Source of the DNA: Gammaproteobacteria bacterium UBA7310 | GTDB lineage: Bacteria > Pseudomonadota > Gammaproteobacteria > Pseudomonadales > Ketobacteraceae | DNA: 64,000 bases | Assembly (NCBI GenBank): GCA_002471665.1 | Contig: DKQK01000069.1 | Location: 174,207-238,206, forward strand | Direction of reading: 5' to 3' | Shown: in pieces, positions 36,621 to 45,782 of the stretch | Numbering within the stretch: position 1 is the stretch's first letter | Layout: the number at the start of each line of letters is the position of its first letter | Made by a program: the position numbers and the translations under genes | The notes under the pieces: model-generated | Databases searched by the model: none | What the model was told of the DNA's origin: nothing | Seen by the model: only the letters and a program-made list of their open reading frames with translations

Positions 36621-39600
36621 TTACAGAAAACCTTCGTCGCGACCACTTTCCTCCGCGCTGGACCCCACCTGTTGTTCTGCGGTTTGTGCTGCCCATTTCA
36701 TGGTGTCAAGATACTGGGCAATATCGGCAATGGTGTGGAGCTCGAACAACGAACGCAACTGTATGTCCACTTCGAATGCCTGCCGAAACTTCGATACCGC
36801 CCGCGCCGCCAGCAATGAATGGCCACCCAGGTCAAAAAAGCTGTCATGAATGCCAATGTCACTGACTCCCAGCACCTCACTCCAGATCTGTGCCAGTTTT
36901 TCTTCCGTTTCGTTTCTGGGTGCAACATAGGGCGGTCTGCCGCTGTGATCGGGATCCGGCAACGCCTTGCGGTCCACTTTACCATTGGGGGTCAGCGGCC
37001 ATTGCTCCAGGGTCACCACAGAAGCCGGCACCATGTAATCGGGCAGGGATGAGCGCAACCGGGCCTTCACGGATTCGGTGGCAAGCCCAGCCGGCGCGAT
37101 AACATAGGCCACCAACTGCTCATTCTTCACCAGGATCAGACTATCCTGCACCTCAGGCAAGCCATTCAGGGCAGCCTCGATTTCACCCAGCTCAATGCGC
37201 AAGCCCCGAATCTTCACCTGAAAATCCTTACGCCCCACGTATTCAATGGTGCCATCCGGGCGTGCCCGCACCAGATCACCGGTCCGATACCATTGGCCCT
37301 CTGAGCAATAGGGATTCTGCTGGAAGACAGACTGGCTCAACTCCGGCCTGTTCAAGTATCCGTTGCCCACCCCGGCTCCGCCTATGCACAGCTCACCCAC
37401 AATGCCGGGAGGAAGCAGATGGTCGGCGTTATCGACAATGTATAGCTGGGTGTTGCCAATGGCCTTGCCAATCGGAATCACCGCAGAATCCCGAGCGGGA
37501 TCGAATACATGGTAGGACACCACATCGGTACATTCCGTAGGGCCATAACTGTTCACCAACTTGCAGCCCCCTGCCTTCAACCAGGGTAGCAATGCCTCCT
37601 GCCGAATCGGCTCTCCGCCAAGAATGAGATAGCGCAAGCTGGGGAACGGGTAACCCGCTTTTGAAGGGTCTTCCACCAAAGGGTAAAACGCACTGGGGGC
37701 ACAATTCACTACGGTGATGTTTTCACTCTCCAGGGTGCGTGCGATCACTTCCAGGTCAAAATCCGACATGTCAGGAATCACCAGGGCGCCACCCACCAGC
37801 AGCGGTGCAAACAGATTTTTCTGGGTCAAATCGAAACCGAAAGCGCCCATTAACAAAAACCGGTCTGCTGCGGTTAGCCCCAGGTCATTAATGTACCAGG
37901 ACTGCAGGTTCACCTCACCGGAATGCCGGACTTCAGCACCTTTGGGCTGCCCTGTGGAACCGGAGGTGTAGATGACGTAAATGGCATCCTCCGGTTGTGG
38001 TAAGGTCGTCGATGTATCCGCCGCCGCATCGCGCCACGCACTATCAACATCCAGCTCCAGCACCTGCGCTGCATTACCCTGCAAAACATCCTCTAACCGC
38101 TCGCGCACGCAACGCTGTGTGATCAACACCTGAGCGCCGGAATCCTCCAGAATGTACGCCAACCGTTGCGCGGGATAGTTGGAATCCATCGGCACATAGG
38201 CGGCGCCGCATTTCAGCACCGCCAACACCGCTACCAGCATATCCACACCACGATCAAGACAGATTCCCACGCGCTCGCCCCGGTCCACGCCGCGCTGGCG
38301 CAAGATCGCCGCCAAGGCGTCGGACTGCTGATGCAGTTGCGCGTAGGTCAACTGTTCCTGACCCTTTCGTACGGCAATGGCCTGCGGAGTGAGATCTTTC
38401 TGCCGCAGAAAGCCATGGACCACGGTTGCCATCTCCAATGGTTGCCCCGCGGTGGTTGGCGGCGGCACCTGCTCTTGCGGTAATCTAAGCTCAAGCTTGC
38501 CGATATTGCCGACCCCGTCAAGAATCTGCTGGCTCAACTGTTCCAGGCGCGGCAGAAAGGCCAGATCGGCGAACAGATCCGCCATGTAGATAAGATTCAA
38601 CTCCAGCCAGCCATCCTGTTGATGCACAACAAACTGTACCGGGCCATCCTGCAGCTGCGGATAGGCCTTCAGTTTGATAGCGTCCCCAAACAACGTCATC
38701 GATGGGATAAAGTTGTAATAATTGAACATAAAGTTCAACCGCCCTTGCGGCAGCAACCTGCCTTGGGCCAGCAGGGAAACATTGGCGTTCGCCCGCAGGG
38801 ATTTACGATACTGACGGATGTGGCTGAAGAGGTCCCCCACTTTGGCGTCACGACGGAACAGCTCCTTGGGATACACCACCGGCATCACTTGAAAGTAATT
38901 ACCGAAAGCCCGTTGCTGCTGACCGACCCGGCCACCCACCACCTCAGACACAAAGAAGTCATCTTCGCCGCGACAGTAGGCGTTGATCAACAATCCGTAG
39001 AGTGCCTTGAAATACAATGAAGGGGTTATCCTGTGCTGCGTGCAGAACGCCTGCAATCGATCCCAATGCTGATCTGTAAGACGAATACTCTGCTCAACTC
39101 GCCTGGCCTGGGCTTTCTGGCTGGGTGGAATGGCAAAGTCCAACGCTTCCAGTGACGAACTCTGTTGCTTCCAGAATGCCACCACCGCTGCTGAATCCGT
39201 GCGGCGGCGGTTATCCTCAACATATTGAGCGAAGATATCCGGTGCCGGTTGACAGGGCATGCCCGAGCGCAGGGCTTGCGTGTAGGCGATGGAATGCTTG
39301 AGGTGAACTGCCATCCCGGCGCCATCCAAAATGATATGATTCATTCTGAATACAACCAGGTGACGGCCGCGATCCAGCTTGAATATAAAATACTGACTCA
39401 ATGCGCCGGCAATATCATAAGGCTGCCAGATAAGGGATTGGGCCTGCTGAGCGGCGGCTTCATCGCTGGTCTGTCGATCGGTCCAGTCTTCAATCACCGG
39501 CTCCACACTGCCGTTCTTATCAATGCAGAGATAAGCCACATCGGTGTATGGCAGATCGGATACCACAATGCCGGCGCGCAGCAACGGGTGATCCTGCACC

Positions 39601-42600
39601 AGCTTTTTGCTGGCCGCCACCCACGCATCAACATCAAATTCACCGTCGGTAATAAAATGATAGCCCAGACTGTTTTTCAGTGTGTCCGGTTGCACCAGGG
39701 TATCGAGAACCATATCCCGTTGCATGGGCGACAAGGTACGCAGTTCGTAGCGGCCGGAGTCGATGGCCAATGCATCATAAAGGGATTCAACCGCAACCAT
39801 CTGCACCTGATCCACCATCTGTGCGGGTTGGTCGATGAATCGATCAAGCACCCGCAGGAAGTGATGGGTCATGCGGGCGATGGTGGATTCTTCAAACAGG
39901 TCAGTGTTGTATTCGAACACGCCACCCAGGCCGGCTTCACCTTCCTGCAGAATCAAGGACAGTTCATACTTGGCCGTTTTGTGTTCCCGCGGCACCGTTT
40001 CAATACTGAGCCCGGCCATCTCTGCCTGTAATGACTCCTGGGCCACATTCTGCAGTGCGAAACCTACCTGGGCGCCGGGAGAAGTATCGGCCGTACGCTC
40101 CATTTTAATCGCGTCCAGCAACAGGTCTGCAGGCATATCCTGATGGGCATATGCGCCCAGGGACACTTCCTTCACCTGATTCAGATAATCCATGACGGAA
40201 GGGTTGTCTTCCAGACGGGTGCGGATCACCAGGCCGTTAATGAAGAAGCCGATCAGGCCTTCCAGTTCCGCGCGATTACGTCCGGCAATGGGAATGCCCA
40301 CACAGATGTCTTGCTGCCCCGCGTAGCGGGAGAGCATAAGCTGATAGGCCCCCATGAGTACCATAAACGGGGTAAAGTCGTTCTGTTCACAGAACCGTGC
40401 CAAGCGCGCCGACAATGACTCGCCCAGCGTTACTTGGTAATGCGCCCCATTGAACGTCTGATGCTTGGGCCGGGGTTTATCCGTCGGCAAGCGCAGCACA
40501 TCAGGCGCACCCCGCAGCGCATCCTGCCAATATCGACGCAGGGATTCCAATACCTCGCCCTGCAACCAGTTGCGCTGCCAGACGGCGAAATCCGAATACT
40601 GAATCGGTAACGGCGGCAGAGGCGACCCCTGCCCGGCGGCAAAGGCGGGATACAATGCCTCTATTTCCTGCACCAACACGCCCAGCGACCAACCGTCAGA
40701 AACAATATGATGCATATTCAGCAGCAGGATATGAGTATCTTCATCCAGCTTGAGAATACGGGTGGTAAACAGGGCATCGTCCTGCAGGGAATAAATCCGG
40801 GCAGCATCCTCATCCACCCAATGAGTAACCTGTTGCTGCTGTGCTGTTGGGTCCAGATGTGAGAGGTCGATCAACTCCGAGCGCCATGGCTGTGGCTCGT
40901 GCACCAACAGCCGGGGCACACCATCGCATTCCCCAAAGTTTGTTCGCAGCACCTCATGGCGGGTGGCGATTTCGCCGAACACACGATCCAGCACCGCGAT
41001 ATCCAACGCACCTTTTATCTTAAGTGCCGATGGCAGGTTGTATTCACTGCTGCCCTGATTAAGCTGATCAACAAACCACAGTCGATATTGTGCGAATGAC
41101 AAGGTATCCCGATTGGGGGGATCCAAAGCAATCAAGGGTGGTGCATCCGCCACACTGGTGGATGCAGCGGTGCTGATGTATCGCACCAGTTTTTCAATGG
41201 TGGGTGCCTCAAACAGCGCCCGCACAGACAGCTCCACATTAAACGCTTTGCGTATCCTGGATACTACTTGAGTGGCCAACAGGGAATGGCCGCCGCTTTC
41301 AAAGAAATTGGCCTTAACACTGATATGCGGCAGTTTAAGCACCTGGCACCAGATATCGGCAATCTGTTGTTCACTTTCATTGCGGGGTGAAACCACTTCA
41401 GCGGCACCACTGAAATCGGGTTCAGGCAACGCCTTACGGTCCACTTTGCCATTTGGAGTCAGTGGCCAAACCGCAACACCCACAATGCTGGCGGGCACCA
41501 TGAATTCAGGCAGCAAGCGTCTCAACTCGGCTTTGGCCGCGTCGACGTCAAGAGCGGTGTCGGTCAGCACATAGCTGACCAGGGTATCGTTACGAACCAG
41601 GGAAATAGCATCCTGTACACCGGGCAGGATTTTCAGTTTGCTGTCGATTTCCCCCAATTCGATTCTTAGGCCACGCAACTTGACCTGGAAATCCGCGCGA
41701 CCGATATAGCAGTAGCGGCCGTCTTCATCAAGGCGGCAAATGTCCCCGGTTCGGTACCAACGACCTTCGCTGAACGGACACGGCCGAAAGGATTCAGCAT
41801 TCAGTTCCGGGCGCTGCCAATACCCGGCTCCTACCCCTTCTCCCGCTACCCGCAGTTCTCCAGCCGCCCCTCGTGGCATGAGATTACCCTGCTTATTGAC
41901 AATATACAGTGCGGTGTTGGGAGTGGGCACGCCAATGGGCAGTGATTCAGTGGCAGGTGGTATTGACTGCACACTGTAAGACGAGACCACATCGCTGCAT
42001 TCGGTGGGGCCGTAACTGTTGGTCAGGGTTGCATTAGTACCGCGCTCGGCTAACCAGCGGCCCATTATATCCAGGCGAATGGGTTCACCACCCAACACCA
42101 CATGACGCAAACTGCGAATGCGATGCGCCGATTCCAGCAGTGGGTAGAACGCTGAAGGCGCGCAATTCACAACGGTGACATTGTGTTTTTCGATATCGGC
42201 GACCAGTGAATCCGGATCATATTCCGCGGCAGTGGGAATAACCAAAGCACCACCACTGCACAGCGGTGCGAACAGATTCTTCTGAGTCAGATCGAAGCCA
42301 ATGGCAGACATCAGTAAAAAGCGATCGTTGTGATCGCACTGCAACAGGTCCTGATACCAATCCAGCAGATTGGCCTCTCCCCGCTGGTAAACACCGGCGC
42401 CTTTAGGCTGACCGGTGGAACCAGAGGTATAAACATAGTACAACAGGGAATCCAGATTCACGGCTGCCGCCGGACCATCGGCAGGCACTTCAGCCAATGC
42501 CGCCTCCAGATTGTCCACAATCAATAGCGCGGTAGACTCCGGTATGCTGGCTTCACCAGCAGTAAAGCGATCTAAAACACAGGACTCGCTGATAAGTGCA

Positions 42601-45600
42601 TCGGCGGCAGAATCCTGCAGGATAAACGCCAATCTTTCTGCCGGATAATGAGAATCCAGGGGCACATAAGCCGCACCGGATTTAATGACGCCCAGATACA
42701 GTGGCACTAGCGTCAGATTTCGACTGACACACACGGCAACACGACTTTGATCTGTGATCTTGTTGGCCACAAGCCAGTTGGCAACCTGATTGCTTAAGGC
42801 ATCCAGTTGTTCATATGTCAGAACTTGATCATCCCAGATTACCGCCGCAGAGCCGGGGCTACGGGCAACCTGTTCAGAAAACCGTTGTAGCAAAGTGGGG
42901 CCAACCGGTCTGGAGCCGCCCCGGGCGATGGCCAGCAACTCATCACGTTCCTCTGAGAACAACCAATCGTGCTGGTTAAGCTCAGTGGTGGTATTAAGAA
43001 TCTGTTCGTGCACTCGGGCCATTCGCTCCAGCAACTGAAACCCGGCGAACTCGTTCTCCCGATAACTTAACCGAATCTGCACGGAAGCATCCGATGGTGT
43101 TACCAAAAGCTTGACCGTACCCGGATTATCCGGCTGCATCGGTTGCAGAACCACCTCATTTCCCTGCAGCGTCAATGGACGGGATATCTCCGGCAGCCGA
43201 TAATTAAACTGAAACTCCAGTGCGTCTGCCGACAATAGCTCGGATCGGCTCAACATGGAGAGAAACTGCGCGTCGCCAACACTTTTTTTCCATTGACGGT
43301 TCTGAATTAACAACTCATCAAACGTGCCCGCGGTAATTGCATGTTGGACATGAGGTGTGAACTGAAACAAACAACCGATCCACTGCGAATTGGCATCGCT
43401 ACGGCCTGCCCCCGCATCGACCAGCACAAACTCCTCTGAATGATAAAAACACTGCTGTAGAGCCACCGTGTACAATGTGCGCAGATAGTTTGCCTGGGAT
43501 ACCCCGTGTCGCTGACAGAAATTCACCAGTTGCTCATAGTGTTCAGCGCCAATGGTCCAATTCTGACTGACGGCTTCACCGGGTTGTTGCCGTTTCACCG
43601 CAACGGATTCATGTTGCTTGAGCTGGTCACGCCAATAGGCCAAGGTAGCGTTCCGGTCGGACACTGCCATTCTGTTTAGAATCCAGCTCCTCACTTCCTC
43701 CAGCGGCGTACTGGCAACTGGCTCACCGTTATAGGCAGCCACAAACTGCTGAAAATGGCGCAGTTTGCTGATGCCGTCGAACACCGAATGGTGGGCCGCA
43801 ACGATAAGGCAATGACGCGCTTCAGACCACCTCACCAGATGATAGCGTACCAGCGGTTGGGCTTCGATATTCCAGGCCGGCAGCGCCAGAGCACTGACCC
43901 GCTCCATGAATTGCGGTTCATCCACAGCAATATCAGACCAGTCGTGCTCCAGCAACTCAATTTCACGGTGAACACAGATCAACTGATACAGCGGATCCGC
44001 ACCGGGCACGTCACAGGTGACGATACGGGATCGTAACAGTGGATTGGCATCCGCTACCTGCTGCAACGCTGCCTTGACCTGCCGCGCTTCCACCTGTGGC
44101 AAATTCACATGGTAGCCGATCGCGTTACGGTTGCTGTCCGGTTCCCGCAGGCTGTCCAGGCAAAAATCACGCTGCATGGGAGTAAGCGGCAGGGCTGCAT
44201 CAAAGCTGCCCTCCGGAGCCAACAGCTGCAGCAGATCCTGCTCCTGATAAAGCTGTACGGCGTCGATATTCTGATCCAGGTTTTCACACAGGAGGGTCAG
44301 CGCTCGGCAAAAATGATCAATGAAGCGGGTGATGGTGCGTTCATTGAATAAGTCCGTATTGTACTCCAGCATGCCGTCCACACAATCGCCGTGGTCCGCC
44401 AGCATCATGGTCAGATCCAACCGCGCTGCCACCAGCTCGATGGGCATGGGTTCGATCTCGAGGCCGCCCAATACCGCTTTCCTGGCCGTGCCATCACCAC
44501 TGGTCAACGATAACGCCACCTGATACAACGGAGAGAAGCTTAGGTTGCGTGGGGTATTCAGCTCTTCGACAATCGCCTCAAACGGCACATCCTGATGGCT
44601 TTGCGCGCCCAGCACTTTGTCTTTTACTTGGGCCACCAATTGTCGAAAACTGGGATTGCCTTTCAGATCGGTGCGGATCACCAGTGTATTGACAAAAAAC
44701 CCGATCAACCCTTCTACTTCCGCACGGGTCCGGCCTGCTACCGGCATACCTACGCATAAGTCTTGCTGCTGGGCCCACTTTGACAAAACCAGCTTATAGG
44801 CTGCCATGAATACCACGTACAACGTGGTATCAAACTCCCGTGCAACTGCCCGCAAGCGCGCAGTAAGCTGTTCATCAATTGTAATTGTTCGAGTTGCACC
44901 ATTGAGGGTTTGTAACGCTGGTCGGGGCCGATCAAATGGTAACGCCAATTGCGCCGGCGCAGCGTGCAATGCTTTGCGCCAATAGCTTAATTGCCGGTCC
45001 AGTTCATCTCCTTGCAACCAGTCACGCTGCCAGGCGGCAAAATCCGCGTATTGAATCTCCAGCTCCGGCAACGGAGCTTGCGCGCCCATCCTCTCCGCTG
45101 CATACAAAGCGGATATTTCACGAACGAAAACCCCCATGGACCAACCATCGGTCACAATATGGTGCATGGTAACTATCAAGCCATGCTTGTTATCATCCAA
45201 CTTATACAGGCGGGCCCGTATCAATGGCCCCACACTGAGATCAAAGGAGGTGCGTACCTCCTGTTCCACCTTCGATTTAACCGCCTGCATCCGATCCTGC
45301 TCGGGCAGATCCATAAGCGATTCGAATGGTATTGGGAAATGATCAATGTCACGCACAACCTGAGCAGGCTCTTCGCCCTGTAGCAAAAATACCGTACGCA
45401 ATGCTTCGTGTCGTTGGATCAGTTTCAGGAAGGCACGCTGCAACGCCTCCACATCGAGGATACCGCTAAGATACAGGGCGGCCGGAATATGAAAAGTACT
45501 GCTGCCCGGCGTCAGCTGTTCAATAAACCAGAGCCGCTGCTGGGCATGAGATAACGGAATAAAACCTTGCCGATCAACCTTGGGTAAAGTGGCGCCACCA

Positions 45601-45782
45601 CCGGATTCCACCACTTTGGTTTCACTGAGAAAATCGATGACTGCCTGCTTATTGTCAATGAGATTCTGCTTTAACTCCGGCGTCAGTGCGCCTTTGGGTG
45701 CCTTGAATTTTAACTGGCCCTCTTCTACCCAAAGCTTGATTCCCACGGCCCCCATCTTGGCCATCAACTCATAAACTGTCAT
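36621..45782 (-). CDS. NRPS-C: two-module synthetase, both modules with C-C* tandems
   Basis: 3053 aa. Order: TubC-type docking domain (1-55, begins MTVYELMAKMG); C1 (HHIVTDGWS, His207); C1* (530-935, HHSVFDG, His664); A1 (code DLKNVGSDV); T1 (GGHS, Ser1500); C2 (HHIVSDGWS, His1691); C2* (2012-2435, NHIILDG, first His replaced by Asn2148, catalytic His2149 kept); A2 (DLKNIGSDV); T2 (GGHS, Ser2989). Both residues it adds are of the unassigned X type. The tail ends SGRDEGFL, a likely docking peptide for the TubC domain of NRPS-D. There is no epimerase, and all canonical C domains look LCL-type. Its ATG overlaps the NRPS-B stop codon by 4 bp (ATGA). A strong ribosome site AGGAAGG lies inside the last codons of NRPS-B, so translation is probably coupled. 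Confidence 0.97.
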   Translation of the reverse strand: MTVYELMAKMGAVGIKLWVEEGQLKFKAPKGALTPELKQNLIDNKQAVIDFLSETKVVESGGGATLPKVDRQGFIPLSHAQQRLWFIEQLTPGSSTFHIPAALYLSGILDVEALQRAFLKLIQRHEALRTVFLLQGEEPAQVVRDIDHFPIPFESLMDLPEQDRMQAVKSKVEQEVRTSFDLSVGPLIRARLYKLDDNKHGLIVTMHHIVTDGWSMGVFVREISALYAAERMGAQAPLPELEIQYADFAAWQRDWLQGDELDRQLSYWRKALHAAPAQLALPFDRPRPALQTLNGATRTITIDEQLTARLRAVAREFDTTLYVVFMAAYKLVLSKWAQQQDLCVGMPVAGRTRAEVEGLIGFFVNTLVIRTDLKGNPSFRQLVAQVKDKVLGAQSHQDVPFEAIVEELNTPRNLSFSPLYQVALSLTSGDGTARKAVLGGLEIEPMPIELVAARLDLTMMLADHGDCVDGMLEYNTDLFNERTITRFIDHFCRALTLLCENLDQNIDAVQLYQEQDLLQLLAPEGSFDAALPLTPMQRDFCLDSLREPDSNRNAIGYHVNLPQVEARQVKAALQQVADANPLLRSRIVTCDVPGADPLYQLICVHREIELLEHDWSDIAVDEPQFMERVSALALPAWNIEAQPLVRYHLVRWSEARHCLIVAAHHSVFDGISKLRHFQQFVAAYNGEPVASTPLEEVRSWILNRMAVSDRNATLAYWRDQLKQHESVAVKRQQPGEAVSQNWTIGAEHYEQLVNFCQRHGVSQANYLRTLYTVALQQCFYHSEEFVLVDAGAGRSDANSQWIGCLFQFTPHVQHAITAGTFDELLIQNRQWKKSVGDAQFLSMLSRSELLSADALEFQFNYRLPEISRPLTLQGNEVVLQPMQPDNPGTVKLLVTPSDASVQIRLSYRENEFAGFQLLERMARVHEQILNTTTELNQHDWLFSEERDELLAIARGGSRPVGPTLLQRFSEQVARSPGSAAVIWDDQVLTYEQLDALSNQVANWLVANKITDQSRVAVCVSRNLTLVPLYLGVIKSGAAYVPLDSHYPAERLAFILQDSAADALISESCVLDRFTAGEASIPESTALLIVDNLEAALAEVPADGPAAAVNLDSLLYYVYTSGSTGQPKGAGVYQRGEANLLDWYQDLLQCDHNDRFLLMSAIGFDLTQKNLFAPLCSGGALVIPTAAEYDPDSLVADIEKHNVTVVNCAPSAFYPLLESAHRIRSLRHVVLGGEPIRLDIMGRWLAERGTNATLTNSYGPTECSDVVSSYSVQSIPPATESLPIGVPTPNTALYIVNKQGNLMPRGAAGELRVAGEGVGAGYWQRPELNAESFRPCPFSEGRWYRTGDICRLDEDGRYCYIGRADFQVKLRGLRIELGEIDSKLKILPGVQDAISLVRNDTLVSYVLTDTALDVDAAKAELRRLLPEFMVPASIVGVAVWPLTPNGKVDRKALPEPDFSGAAEVVSPRNESEQQIADIWCQVLKLPHISVKANFFESGGHSLLATQVVSRIRKAFNVELSVRALFEAPTIEKLVRYISTAASTSVADAPPLIALDPPNRDTLSFAQYRLWFVDQLNQGSSEYNLPSALKIKGALDIAVLDRVFGEIATRHEVLRTNFGECDGVPRLLVHEPQPWRSELIDLSHLDPTAQQQQVTHWVDEDAARIYSLQDDALFTTRILKLDEDTHILLLNMHHIVSDGWSLGVLVQEIEALYPAFAAGQGSPLPPLPIQYSDFAVWQRNWLQGEVLESLRRYWQDALRGAPDVLRLPTDKPRPKHQTFNGAHYQVTLGESLSARLARFCEQNDFTPFMVLMGAYQLMLSRYAGQQDICVGIPIAGRNRAELEGLIGFFINGLVIRTRLEDNPSVMDYLNQVKEVSLGAYAHQDMPADLLLDAIKMERTADTSPGAQVGFALQNVAQESLQAEMAGLSIETVPREHKTAKYELSLILQEGEAGLGGVFEYNTDLFEESTIARMTHHFLRVLDRFIDQPAQMVDQVQMVAVESLYDALAIDSGRYELRTLSPMQRDMVLDTLVQPDTLKNSLGYHFITDGEFDVDAWVAASKKLVQDHPLLRAGIVVSDLPYTDVAYLCIDKNGSVEPVIEDWTDRQTSDEAAAQQAQSLIWQPYDIAGALSQYFIFKLDRGRHLVVFRMNHIILDGAGMAVHLKHSIAYTQALRSGMPCQPAPDIFAQYVEDNRRRTDSAAVVAFWKQQSSSLEALDFAIPPSQKAQARRVEQSIRLTDQHWDRLQAFCTQHRITPSLYFKALYGLLINAYCRGEDDFFVSEVVGGRVGQQQRAFGNYFQVMPVVYPKELFRRDAKVGDLFSHIRQYRKSLRANANVSLLAQGRLLPQGRLNFMFNYYNFIPSMTLFGDAIKLKAYPQLQDGPVQFVVHQQDGWLELNLIYMADLFADLAFLPRLEQLSQQILDGVGNIGKLELRLPQEQVPPPTTAGQPLEMATVVHGFLRQKDLTPQAIAVRKGQEQLTYAQLHQQSDALAAILRQRGVDRGERVGICLDRGVDMLVAVLAVLKCGAAYVPMDSNYPAQRLAYILEDSGAQVLITQRCVRERLEDVLQGNAAQVLELDVDSAWRDAAADTSTTLPQPEDAIYVIYTSGSTGQPKGAEVRHSGEVNLQSWYINDLGLTAADRFLLMGAFGFDLTQKNLFAPLLVGGALVIPDMSDFDLEVIARTLESENITVVNCAPSAFYPLVEDPSKAGYPFPSLRYLILGGEPIRQEALLPWLKAGGCKLVNSYGPTECTDVVSYHVFDPARDSAVIPIGKAIGNTQLYIVDNADHLLPPGIVGELCIGGAGVGNGYLNRPELSQSVFQQNPYCSEGQWYRTGDLVRARPDGTIEYVGRKDFQVKIRGLRIELGEIEAALNGLPEVQDSLILVKNEQLVAYVIAPAGLATESVKARLRSSLPDYMVPASVVTLEQWPLTPNGKVDRKALPDPDHSGRPPYVAPRNETEEKLAQIWSEVLGVSDIGIHDSFFDLGGHSLLAARAVSKFRQAFEVDIQLRSLFELHTIADIAQYLDTMKWAAQTAEQQVGSSAEESGRDEGFL

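Noticed and set aside
9400..44200. C* domains as epimerases
   Set aside because: They follow a C domain, not a carrier. They also lack the GWFTSxYPVRL and NYLGQ motifs that both true epimerases of NRPS-B show.
9400..44200. C* domains as heterocyclisation (Cy) or P450-recruiting X domains
   Set aside because: Cy domains have DxxxxD in place of HHxxxDG, and X domains usually lose HHxxxDG. C* keeps it, and no P450 is present in the window.
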